DNA of 64,000 bases from Billgrantia saliphila (GTDB lineage Bacteria; Pseudomonadota; Gammaproteobacteria; Pseudomonadales; Halomonadaceae): contig NZ_PJRN01000003.1 of the NCBI RefSeq assembly GCF_002930105.1, forward strand, positions 124,001-188,000. The letters are read 5' to 3'. Under the pieces are notes generated by a model. The model was given only the letters and a program-made list of their open reading frames with translations, did no database searches and was not told the DNA's origin. The first letter of the stretch is position 1, and each line of letters begins with the position of its first letter. The position numbers and the translations under genes are program-made. This document shows, piece after piece, positions 1-6,375 of this stretch.

Positions 1-245
1 GAGGCCACGTTGGAGTAGCTGTTGGTGATCACCGCCATCATGATCAGCCCGGGCACGATGAAGTCCATGTAGCTGAAGCCATCCATCTCGCCGATACGCG
101 AGCCGATCAGGCTGCCGAAGATGATGAAGTACATGGTCATGGTGATCGATGGCGGCAGCAGGGTCTGCGGCCAGATGCGCGTGAAGCGCTTGACCTCCTT
201 GTACACCACGGTCCAGAGAGCGATGGCGACCTGAGTGGGATTCAT
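1..245 (-). CDS. yadH: ABC-2 type transporter permease, YadH family (partial, 3' end outside window)
   Basis: Membrane subunit of a two-component ABC exporter, partner of the ATPase encoded just upstream. Translating the minus strand from the ATG at 245 gives MNPTQVAIALWTVVYKEVKR and then a stretch with IWPQTLLPP, MYFIIFGSLIG and YMDFIVPGLIMM, which matches the N-terminus of the E. coli YadH permease family. The first hydrophobic membrane segment (about residues 28-45) is visible. The ATG overlaps the stop of the ATPase gene by four bases (ATGA), so the two are translationally coupled. Only about 81 residues lie inside the window and the reading frame runs off the left edge. The substrate of YadGH is not known. 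Confidence 0.9.
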   Translation of the reverse strand, partial: MNPTQVAIALWTVVYKEVKRFTRIWPQTLLPPSITMTMYFIIFGSLIGSRIGEMDGFSYMDFIVPGLIMMAVITNSYSNVA

Positions 246-1201
246 TGACTCACCTCCGCCTTCTTGACCGGATTGGCGCGATTCCCCTCCTCCACCATGG
301 AAACGAACATCTCCTCCAGCCGGTTGGCCCGGTTGCGCATGGAGACGACCTCGATGCCGCGCTCGCCCAGGGCGGTGAATACATCATTAAGGCGCTGGCC
401 GCGGTGCACCACCACGGCAAGCTGGGCACTGTCCACCTGCCTTACCTCGAAGCCCTCGATCGCCGGCGCATCTTCTACCGGATGAGCCAGGTCGAGCAGG
501 AAGGTCTCGGTATCGAGTTCGGCCAGCAGGCCGCGCACGCTGGTGTTACGCACGATCTCGCCGTGGTTGATGATCGCCACGTTGCGACACAGGCTCTCGG
601 CTTCCTCGAGATAGTGGGTGGTGAGAATGATGGTGGTGCCCTCGTCGCGATTGATGCGGCGCATGTATTCCCACATGCTGCGACGCAGCTCGATATCGAC
701 CCCGGCAGTGGGCTCGTCGAGAATCAATAGCTTGGGCCGATGCATCAGCGCGCGGGCGATCATCAGGCGGCGCTTCATGCCGCCGGAGAGCATGCGCGCG
801 CTGCCGTTACGCTTGTCCCACAGGCCGAGGTCCTTGAGCAGCGTTTCGGCACGGGGCAGCGCCTCGCGCCGCGGCATGCCGTAGTAGCCCGCCTGCGCCA
901 GCACGATGTCGATCACCTTCTCGAACTGGTTGAAGTTGAATTCCTGCGGCACCACGCCCAGGTGATACTTGGCGCGTGCGAAGTCTCGGTCGATGTCGAT
1001 GCCGAAGATCGAGACCGCGCCGGCGGTTTTCTGTACCAGAGAGCACACGACGCCCAGCGTGGTGGACTTGCCGGCCCCGTTGGGGCCCAGCAGGGCGAAG
1101 AAATCGCCCTGCTCGACGTCGAGATCGATGCCCTTCAGGGCGTGAAAGCCGTTGCCGTAGACCTTGGTCAGGCCACGGATCGACAGCGCCGGTTCGGCCA
1201 T
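242..1201 (-). CDS. yadG: ABC transporter ATP-binding protein, YadG family
   Basis: Cytoplasmic ATPase that powers the YadH permease. The 319-residue product has the full nucleotide-binding signature: Walker A GPNGAGKST at about residues 39-47, the LSGGMKRRL signature, and Walker B LLILDEPTAG followed by the H-loop TTHYLEEAE. Beyond about residue 230 lies the roughly 80-residue C-terminal extension usual in drug/polysaccharide-type ABC-2 ATPases. E. coli YadG is about 308 residues, so length agrees. The start ATG is preceded by AAGGA at a good distance. It lies downstream of the tRNA cluster on the same strand, and read-through from that operon is possible because I see no convincing terminator between them. 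Confidence 0.95.
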   Translation of the reverse strand: MAEPALSIRGLTKVYGNGFHALKGIDLDVEQGDFFALLGPNGAGKSTTLGVVCSLVQKTAGAVSIFGIDIDRDFARAKYHLGVVPQEFNFNQFEKVIDIVLAQAGYYGMPRREALPRAETLLKDLGLWDKRNGSARMLSGGMKRRLMIARALMHRPKLLILDEPTAGVDIELRRSMWEYMRRINRDEGTTIILTTHYLEEAESLCRNVAIINHGEIVRNTSVRGLLAELDTETFLLDLAHPVEDAPAIEGFEVRQVDSAQLAVVVHRGQRLNDVFTALGERGIEVVSMRNRANRLEEMFVSMVEEGNRANPVKKAEVSQ

Positions 1202-1335
1202 GGGACATCCTTGGTTTAGATGGAAAACGAGTTCAGGACATTAGGGCGCGAAGGAATTTTTCAAGCCTGACCCAGGAAAAACGCAGCGTGACCTCGCCCA
1301 TGGGCAAGGTAAGCAAATTTTTTTGGGGGAGAAAA

Positions 1336-1578
1336 TGGAGCGGGAAAGGAGATCGACCGGGCTGGCGCACCAGATCACGACCCGAGCCATGGCACCCTGG
1401 AAAACGGATAAGGAAATGGAGCGGGAAAGGAGATCGACCGGGCTGGCGCACCAGATCACGACCCGAGCCATGGCACCCTGGAAAATGGATAAGGAAATGG
1501 AGCGGGAAAGGAGATCGACCGGGCTGGCGCACCAGATCACGACCCGAGCCATGGCACCCTGGAAAATGGATAAGGAAA
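1336..1578 (-). repeat. Three tandem 81-bp direct repeats, each starting with the 3' end of tRNA-Gly
   Basis: Units start at 1336, 1417 and 1498 and the next period (1579) is the 3' end of the last real tRNA-Gly gene. The three units are identical except for one base (C at 1405, T at 1486 and 1567). The first 18 bases of each unit, on the plus strand, equal the terminal 18 bases of the tRNA-Gly gene including the encoded CCA. The other 63 bases are not tRNA. In the transcribed (minus) direction the repeats form the trailer of the Glu/Gly tRNA operon, and each contains a small CTGG/CCAG hairpin. The arrangement resembles the rtT repeats behind tyrT in E. coli (units of about 178 bp starting with 19 bp of tRNA 3' end). 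Between 1202 and 1335 I see only the yadG ribosome binding site and a weak GCCCATGGGC palindrome, without a clear terminator. Confidence 0.9.
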
Positions 1579-1653
1579 TGGAGCGGGAAAGGAGATTCGA
1601 ACTCCCGACCCTCGCCTTGGCAAGGCGATGCTCTACCACTGAGCTATTCCCGC
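1579..1653 (-). tRNA. tRNA-Gly (GCC), third pair
   Basis: The minus strand folds as a complete cloverleaf: 7-bp acceptor GCGGGAA/TTCCCGC, D-arm GCTC/GAGC, anticodon stem TCGCC/GGCGA with loop TTGCCAA (anticodon GCC), T-arm with TTCGAAT loop, discriminator T and encoded CCA. It is 75 nt long including CCA. The sequence is identical to the two other glycine tRNAs of the operon. It is followed directly, at zero spacing, by the 81-bp repeats that copy its 3' end. Confidence 0.98.
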
Positions 1654-1675
1654 TTATCGACACGGTACGTCGAGG

Positions 1676-1751
1676 TGGCGTCCCATAGGGGGTTCGAACC
1701 CCTGTTCCCGCCGTGAAAGGGCGGTGTCCTAGGCCACTAGACGAATGGGAC
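1676..1751 (-). tRNA. tRNA-Glu (TTC), third pair
   Basis: A 76-nt cloverleaf on the minus strand beginning GTCCCATTCGTC, with anticodon loop CTTTCAC (anticodon TTC), T-loop TTCGAAC, discriminator G and encoded CCA. It lies 22 bases upstream of the third tRNA-Gly in the same transcript. The D-arm region reads AGTGGCCTAGG here, whereas the other copies read AGTGGTCTAGG and AGTGGTCCAGG, so the three glutamate genes have begun to diverge at this place. Confidence 0.98.
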
Positions 1752-1789
1752 GCAAAAGACAGGCATGACAACATCACCTGAAAAGATGA

Positions 1790-1871
1790 TGGAGCGGGAA
1801 AGGAGATCGACCGGGCTGGCGCACCAGCTCCCGACCCTCACCTTGACCTGCTCACCTGCCGAAGCAGGATT
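1790..1871 (-). repeat. Degenerate tRNA-Gly remnant between second and third tRNA pairs
   Basis: This 82-bp unit begins with the same 18 bases of tRNA-Gly 3' end (including CCA) as the 81-bp repeats and shares with them the next 20 bases or so (CGACCGGGCTGGCGCACCAG). It then differs: it continues with CTCCCGACCCTCACCTTG, which matches the T-stem to anticodon-stem part of the tRNA-Gly gene with one change. It therefore looks like a tRNA-Gly gene broken by a short insertion in its T-loop and missing its 5' half. It abuts the second tRNA-Gly. Confidence 0.8.
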
Positions 1872-1946
1872 TGGAGCGGGAAAGGAGATTCGAACTCCCG
1901 ACCCTCGCCTTGGCAAGGCGATGCTCTACCACTGAGCTATTCCCGC
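1872..1946 (-). tRNA. tRNA-Gly (GCC), second pair
   Basis: A 75-nt minus-strand cloverleaf identical to the glycine tRNA at 1579-1653, with anticodon GCC and encoded CCA. It is the second member of the middle Glu/Gly pair. The remnant unit starting at 1790 directly follows it in the direction of transcription. Confidence 0.98.
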
Positions 1947-2004
1947 ATGCACGACAGTCTATGCTATCACTGACGCAACCGCTATCGCTGCTGCAACCGG
2001 AAAA

Positions 2005-2080
2005 TGGCGTCCCATAGGGGGTTCGAACCCCTGTTCCCGCCGTGAAAGGGCGGTGTCCTAGACCACTAGACGAATGGGAC
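2005..2080 (-). tRNA. tRNA-Glu (TTC), second pair
   Basis: A 76-nt cloverleaf with anticodon TTC and encoded CCA, differing from the other two copies only in the D-arm (AGTGGTCTAGG). A 58-base spacer separates it from the second tRNA-Gly. Amplification of the Glu-Gly pair is the simplest origin for this layout. Confidence 0.98.
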
Positions 2081-2085
2081 GCAGC

Positions 2086-2181
2086 TGGAGCGGGAAAGGA
2101 GATCGACGGGGCTGCCGTCGCCGGGCTGGCGCACCAGCTCCCGACCCTCACCTTGACCTGCTCACCTGCCGAAGCAGGATT
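2086..2181 (-). repeat. Degenerate tRNA-Gly remnant between first and second tRNA pairs
   Basis: This is a 96-bp version of the remnant at 1790-1871. It has the 18-base tRNA-Gly 3' end including CCA, then an extra 14 bases or so containing a CGACGG/CCGTCG hairpin, then the shared GGGCTGGCGCACCAG, then the CTCCCGACCCTCACCTTG segment matching the middle of tRNA-Gly. It abuts the first tRNA-Gly. Its presence after pair one, and of the similar unit after pair two, shows that pair and remnant were duplicated together. Confidence 0.8.
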
Positions 2182-2256
2182 TGGAGCGGGAAAGGAGATT
2201 CGAACTCCCGACCCTCGCCTTGGCAAGGCGATGCTCTACCACTGAGCTATTCCCGC
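2182..2256 (-). tRNA. tRNA-Gly (GCC), first pair
   Basis: A 75-nt minus-strand cloverleaf identical to the two other glycine tRNAs, with anticodon GCC and encoded CCA. It lies 31 bases downstream of the promoter-proximal tRNA-Glu. Confidence 0.98.
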
Positions 2257-2287
2257 ACTCCGGTACCTTGCTGAAGGTGAAAACGAG

Positions 2288-2363
2288 TGGCGTCCCATAG
2301 GGGGTTCGAACCCCTGTTCCCGCCGTGAAAGGGCGGTGTCCTGGACCACTAGACGAATGGGAC
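2288..2363 (-). tRNA. tRNA-Glu (TTC), first gene of the operon
   Basis: A 76-nt cloverleaf with anticodon TTC and encoded CCA. It is the first gene after the promoter at 2401-2429. Its D-arm reads AGTGGTCCAGG, different from the other two copies. Six tRNAs follow in the order Glu-Gly-Glu-Gly-Glu-Gly. Confidence 0.98.
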
Positions 2364-2400
2364 GCAGCCGTCTCGCTCTCGCCTCAACGAGGTGGCGCGA

Positions 2401-2429
2401 ATGTTACTCAAGCCCCTCGGGGCTGTCAA
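2401..2429 (-). promoter_or_regulatory. Sigma70 promoter of the tRNA-Glu/Gly operon
   Basis: On the minus strand TTGACA (2424-2429) and TAACAT (2401-2406) are separated by exactly 17 bases. The -35 is consensus and the -10 has four of six consensus bases. The region after the -10 (TCGCGCCACC) is GC-rich, as in stringently controlled stable-RNA promoters. Transcription would start around 2394, about 30 bases before the first tRNA-Glu. A small GCCCCGAGGGGC palindrome lies in the spacer. Confidence 0.85.
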
Positions 2430-2513
2430 CAGTCGGCCTGGGTTGGCCGAAGGAATGGAAAGCAGCCAGACTTTCGGTGTCAGATGACGAGTCGCATCAG
2501 CAGGAGAGAGGCC

Positions 2514-2915
2514 ATGCGCAAGAAGATCGAGAAGAGCGACGCCGAATGGCGCACCCAGCTCACCCCGGAGCAGTACCGCGTGACGCGACAGCAGGGCACC
2601 GAGCCGCCCTTCTCCGGCGACTACCAGGTCAGCAACGAGCACGGTATCTACCACTGCGTCTGCTGCAATGCCCCGCTGTTCGAGAACGAGCACAAGTTCG
2701 AGGCCCACTGCGGCTGGCCGAGCTTCGACCGACCTCTCGGCCAGGCCGCGGTGGAGGAGCGCTTCGACGAATCACACGGCATGCGCCGCACCGAGGTGGT
2801 TTGCGCACACTGTGACGCCCACCTGGGTCACGTTTTCCCCGACGGCCCGCCTCAGACCACCGGACTGCGCTACTGCATCAACTCGGTGGCCATCTCGTTC
2901 CACCCCGGCGAATAG
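2514..2915 (+). CDS. msrB: Peptide-methionine (R)-S-oxide reductase MsrB
   Basis: Reduces the R epimer of methionine sulfoxide in proteins, a cytoplasmic repair enzyme. The 133-residue product has the two zinc-binding CxxC pairs (CVCC near the start of the SelR fold and CAHC further on), the GWPSFDRP segment and the catalytic cysteine in [13 protein letters not shown]. The ATG at 2514 is chosen because AGGAGAG lies six to twelve bases before it. The frame is open further upstream but into the tRNA promoter. No signal peptide is present. The methionine-S-sulfoxide counterpart MsrA is encoded separately near 50.1 kb and is exported, so the two epimer repairs are split between compartments here. 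Confidence 0.96.
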   Translation: MRKKIEKSDAEWRTQLTPEQYRVTRQQGTEPPFSGDYQVSNEHGIYHCVCCNAPLFENEHKFEAHCGWPSFDRPLGQAAVEERFDESHGMRRTEVVCAHCDAHLGHVFPDGPPQTTGLRYCINSVAISFHPGE

Positions 2916-2986
2916 CCCGCCCTCTGCCCTGCCAAGGCCGCCCTTCTGCTATGATGGGCGGCCTCGTACGTTTGCAGGAGTGGCAC

Positions 2987-3967
2987 ATGCTCGGCTGGTA
3001 TCCGGGACACATGAACAAGGCGCGCCGCCAGATTCAGGAGGCGCTGCCGGAAATCGACGTGGCGATCGAAGTGCTCGACGCCCGCCTGCCCTACTCCAGT
3101 GCCAACCCCATGCTTGCCGGACTGACGCGCCATAAGCCGGTGCTCAAGGTTCTCTCGCGAGCCGACCTGGCCGACCCGGAGCGCACCCGTGAATGGGTGG
3201 CGCATTTCGATTCGCTGCCCGATACCCGCGCGCTGGCCGTGACCACCACCAACGCCCGAGAACTCAAGCGCATTCCCAAGCTGTGCCATGAGCTGGCTGG
3301 GCAAGTGCGCGCCGATCGAGACGTGCGTGTAATGGTCATGGGCATTCCCAACGTGGGCAAGTCGACCCTGATCAACGGCCTGGCCGGTAAGGCCATCGCC
3401 AAGACCGGCAACGAGCCGGCGGTGACCAAGCGTCAGCAGAAGGTGCGCATCCAGGGCCGCGTGGCGCTGATCGACACTCCCGGAGTGCTGTGGCCCAAGA
3501 TCGAGGATCAGGCCAGCGCCTATCGCCTGGCCGCCACCGGCGCCATTCGCGACACCGCCATCGACTATGTCGACGTGGCGGTGGTCACCGCCGCCGAGCT
3601 GGCCCGCCGCTACCCCGAGGCGCTACAGGAGCGCTACAAGCTCGGCGAGCTGCCGCGCTATATCCCCCATCCCGAGGCCGAACGGGTCGAGGCTGACGGC
3701 CCCCAGCGCATCGACCTGCTGGCCGTGGCCGGCTTCGACGGCCATGCGATTCTCAGCGAGATCGCCAGCCGTCGCGGCGGCCTGCGCCCCGGCGGCGAGG
3801 TGGATCTGCACCGCGGTGCCGAGGTGCTGCTGCATGAATTACGCGACGGCAAGCTCGGCCGCCTGACGCTGGAGACCCCGGCCGACGTGCCCGCCCCCGA
3901 AGCCGTTGAAGATACCGCATCGGCTGCGGCTGATGGCGATAGCGGCGAAGGCGCCGAGCCCGCATAA
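2987..3967 (+). CDS. ylqF: Ribosome biogenesis GTPase YlqF/RbgA family
   Basis: Circularly permuted GTPase of about 326 residues that acts in large-subunit ribosome assembly in its relatives. The permuted motif order is visible: a G4-like element SRADLAD near residue 57 comes before G1 GIPNVGKST (about 119-127) and G3 DTPG (about 163-166). The N-terminus MLGWYPGHMNKA is the family hallmark. CAGGAG seven bases before the ATG at 2987 fixes that start over upstream in-frame ATGs. The C-terminal tail from about residue 300 is rich in Glu, Asp and Ala and looks disordered. Gammaproteobacterial members are less studied than Bacillus RbgA, so the exact assembly step is inferred. Confidence 0.93.
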   Translation: MLGWYPGHMNKARRQIQEALPEIDVAIEVLDARLPYSSANPMLAGLTRHKPVLKVLSRADLADPERTREWVAHFDSLPDTRALAVTTTNARELKRIPKLCHELAGQVRADRDVRVMVMGIPNVGKSTLINGLAGKAIAKTGNEPAVTKRQQKVRIQGRVALIDTPGVLWPKIEDQASAYRLAATGAIRDTAIDYVDVAVVTAAELARRYPEALQERYKLGELPRYIPHPEAERVEADGPQRIDLLAVAGFDGHAILSEIASRRGGLRPGGEVDLHRGAEVLLHELRDGKLGRLTLETPADVPAPEAVEDTASAAADGDSGEGAEPA

Positions 3968-4031
3968 TCAACGAGCTCCGGCAACCCGCCTGACCGGAGC
4001 CACCGGACATCACAGGAATTCGGACATCTCC

Positions 4032-5264
4032 ATGGACACGCCCTCCCTATTCAGGAAATCGCATAAGCTCGACAACGTCTGCTACGACATCCGCGGCCCC
4101 GTGCTCGAGCACGCCAAGCGGCTGGAAGACGAAGGCCAGCGCATCCTCAAGCTCAACATCGGCAACCCGGCGCCATTTGGCTTCGAAGCGCCCGAGGAAA
4201 TCCTCCAGGACGTGATGCGCAACTTGCCCACCGCTCAGGGTTACTGCGATTCCAAGGGGCTCTATTCGGCACGCAAGGCGATCATGCAGGAGTGCCAGCG
4301 CAAGGAGATTCCGGGCGTCGGCATTGAGGACATCTTCATCGGCAACGGCGTCTCCGAGCTGATCGTGATGGCGCTGCAGGCGCTGCTCAATGACGGCGAC
4401 GAAGTGCTGATTCCCGCTCCCGACTACCCTCTGTGGACTGCCGCCGCCAACCTCGCCGGCGGACGCGGAGTGCACTACCGCTGCGATGAGCAGGCCGATT
4501 GGGCGCCGGACATCGCCGATCTGCGCTCCAAAGTGACCAGCCATACCCGAGCCCTGGTGATCATCAACCCCAACAACCCCACCGGCGCGGTCTACCCGCC
4601 CGAAGTGGTGCGCGAGATGCTAGAGGTGGCTCGCGAGCACGACCTGGTGGTGTTCTCCGACGAAATCTACGACAAGATCTTGTACGACGGCACCGAGCAC
4701 GTCTCCACCGCCGCCCTGGCCGACGAGGACCAGCTGGTGGTGACCATGAACGGGCTGTCCAAGAGCTACCGCTGCGCCGGCTTCCGCTCCGGCTGGATGA
4801 TCCTCTCCGGCAGCGTCGCCATGCAGCGCGCACGCGACTACGTACAGGGTATCAACATGCTCGCCTCGATGCGCCTGTGCGCCAACGTGCCGGCCCAGCA
4901 CGCCATCCAGACAGCGCTGGGCGGCTATCAGTCGATCAACGACCTGATCCTGCCGGGTGGGCGGCTGTTGGCCCAGCGCGACATCACCTACGAGAAGCTC
5001 AACGCCATCCCAGGGGTGTCGTGCACCAAGGCCAAGGGTGCGCTCTACGCCTTCCCGCGGCTCGACCCCAAGGTCTATCCCATCCAGGACGACCAGAAAC
5101 TGGTGCTCGACCTGCTGTTGCAGGAGAAGATCCTGTTGGTGCAGGGCACGGCCTTCAACTGGCCGGAGCCGGACCACGTGCGCATCGTCACCCTGCCCTG
5201 GGCCGACCAGCTCGGCGACGCCCTGGATCGCTTCGCTCACTTCCTGTCGCGCTATCGCCAATGA
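4032..5264 (+). CDS. alaA: Alanine aminotransferase AlaA (glutamate-pyruvate transaminase)
   Basis: PLP-dependent class I aminotransferase that makes alanine from pyruvate and glutamate. The 410-residue protein resembles E. coli AlaA (405 residues) throughout: RGPVLEHAKRLE, LNIGNPAPFGFEAP, ALINPNNPTGAVY-like VIINPNNPTGAVYPPEV, and the PLP lysine in NGLSKSYRCAGFRSG (K at about 244). The ATG at 4032 gives MDTPSLFRKSHKLDNVCYDI, aligned with the family N-terminus, whereas the upstream part of the open frame has no such similarity. The ribosome binding site is weak. It is followed 136 bases later by htpX, which appears to have its own promoter. Confidence 0.95.
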   Translation: MDTPSLFRKSHKLDNVCYDIRGPVLEHAKRLEDEGQRILKLNIGNPAPFGFEAPEEILQDVMRNLPTAQGYCDSKGLYSARKAIMQECQRKEIPGVGIEDIFIGNGVSELIVMALQALLNDGDEVLIPAPDYPLWTAAANLAGGRGVHYRCDEQADWAPDIADLRSKVTSHTRALVIINPNNPTGAVYPPEVVREMLEVAREHDLVVFSDEIYDKILYDGTEHVSTAALADEDQLVVTMNGLSKSYRCAGFRSGWMILSGSVAMQRARDYVQGINMLASMRLCANVPAQHAIQTALGGYQSINDLILPGGRLLAQRDITYEKLNAIPGVSCTKAKGALYAFPRLDPKVYPIQDDQKLVLDLLLQEKILLVQGTAFNWPEPDHVRIVTLPWADQLGDALDRFAHFLSRYRQ

Positions 5265-5305
5265 ACCGCCAGAGACGCCGCCGCGAGCCGAAATGACGTT
5301 ATGCC

Positions 5306-5337
5306 CTTGAAACCTCCCTTAACGAGCCGTATCTAAT
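5306..5337 (+). promoter_or_regulatory. Candidate sigma32-like (or sigma70) promoter of htpX
   Basis: The sequence CTTGAAA at 5306-5312 is followed after 14 bases by CCGTATCT. This fits the heat-shock promoter pattern CTTGAAA-N11-16-CCCCATnT with one or two deviations. The same site can be read as sigma70 TTGAAA-N17-TATCTA. It lies about 64 bases before the htpX start. HtpX belongs to the heat-shock regulon in E. coli, which supports the first reading, but no experiment is implied here. Confidence 0.5.
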
Positions 5338-5400
5338 CAGCAGATTACAGGCCGAGCTTCCACGGCCCCCGACTCTCATGACGACCGGAGTTTTCCGACG

Positions 5401-6303
5401 ATGATGCGAATATTGCTCTTCCTGGGCACCAACCTGGCGGTGATTATCGTCGCCAGCATCACGCTGCGCCTGCTCGGAGTGGAGGGTTACCTGACCGAGC
5501 AGGGCATGAACTTCAACGCCCTGCTGATCTTCTGCTTCATCTTCGGCATGGCCGGTTCGATGATCTCGCTGTTCATCTCCAAGTGGATGGCCAAGCGCTC
5601 CACCGGCACGGTGGTGATCGAGCAGCCGAGCAACGCCACCGAGAAGTGGCTGCTCGATACCGTGGCCGAACTCTCGCAGCAGGCCGGGATCAAGATGCCG
5701 GAAGTGGGCATCTTCCCCGCACAGCAATCCAACGCCTTCGCCACCGGCTGGAATAAGGACGACGCCCTGGTGGCCGTCTCCGCGGGGCTGCTCAATCGCA
5801 TGCGCCCGGAGGAAGTGCGCGCGGTGCTGGCCCACGAGATCGGCCACGTGGCCAATGGCGACATGGTCACCCTGGCACTGATCCAGGGCGTGGTAAATAC
5901 CTTCGTGATGTTCTTCGCGAGGGTGGTGGCGCATCTGGTGGACAACTTCCTGCGCTCTCGCAGCGACGGCCAGGGCGGACTCGGCTTCATGGGCTACTTC
6001 GCCGTGGTGATCGTCGCCGAGATCGTGTTCGGCCTGGTAGCCTCGGCCATCGTGGCGTGGTTCTCGCGCTTTCGCGAGTACCGTGCCGATGCCGCGGGGG
6101 CCCAGCTCGCCGGCAGCGGCGCGATGATCAATGCCCTGGCGCGGCTCAAGGCCGAGAGCGACATGCCCAACCAGATGCCGGAAACCCTGACCGCCTTCGG
6201 TATCAATGCCGGCCAGACGCGCAAGATCATGGAACGCCTGTTCGCCAGCCACCCGCCGCTGGACGACCGGATTCGGGCCTTGAAGGAAGCCGCTTACCGG
6301 TAA
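5401..6303 (+). CDS. htpX: Membrane-bound zinc protease HtpX
   Basis: Inner-membrane M48 metalloprotease that degrades misfolded membrane proteins together with FtsH. The 300-residue product has two N-terminal membrane segments (about residues 4-24 and 38-58), the zinc motif HEIGH (H145, E146, H149) and two further hydrophobic stretches (about 160-185 and 196-222). A glutamate in [10 protein letters not shown] probably supplies the third ligand. E. coli HtpX has 293 residues. Two adjacent ATG codons (5401 and 5404) could start it. A terminator hairpin follows at 6339. Confidence 0.96.
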   Translation: MMRILLFLGTNLAVIIVASITLRLLGVEGYLTEQGMNFNALLIFCFIFGMAGSMISLFISKWMAKRSTGTVVIEQPSNATEKWLLDTVAELSQQAGIKMPEVGIFPAQQSNAFATGWNKDDALVAVSAGLLNRMRPEEVRAVLAHEIGHVANGDMVTLALIQGVVNTFVMFFARVVAHLVDNFLRSRSDGQGGLGFMGYFAVVIVAEIVFGLVASAIVAWFSRFREYRADAAGAQLAGSGAMINALARLKAESDMPNQMPETLTAFGINAGQTRKIMERLFASHPPLDDRIRALKEAAYR

Positions 6304-6338
6304 GCCCGGCTGCTGTGAACCCGGTGCTGTATACCAGA

Positions 6339-6364
6339 AAGGGCCCGTCGGATGACGGGCCCTT
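6339..6364. terminator. Bidirectional terminator between htpX and pdxB
   Basis: An 11-bp perfect stem (AAGGGCCCGTC/GACGGGCCCTT) with a 4-base loop lies between two convergent genes. The A-rich and T-rich flanks are short, so efficiency is uncertain. Confidence 0.8.
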
Positions 6365-6375
6365 CTCATTGAGCT

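Noticed and set aside
1226-1268. Sigma32-like promoter CTTGAAA-N12-CCCTAAT before yadG
   Set aside because: The -10 half fits poorly and spacing is at the low edge. Not enough to list.
1202-1320. Terminator for the tRNA operon around CTTGCCCATGGGCGAGG
   Set aside because: The stem is short with the T tract displaced by about a dozen bases, so I do not call it a terminator.
976-1777. Long open frames on both strands through the tRNA cluster and 81-bp repeats
   Set aside because: They read across tRNA genes and are open only because the repeat is a multiple of three. No ribosome binding site or family resemblance.
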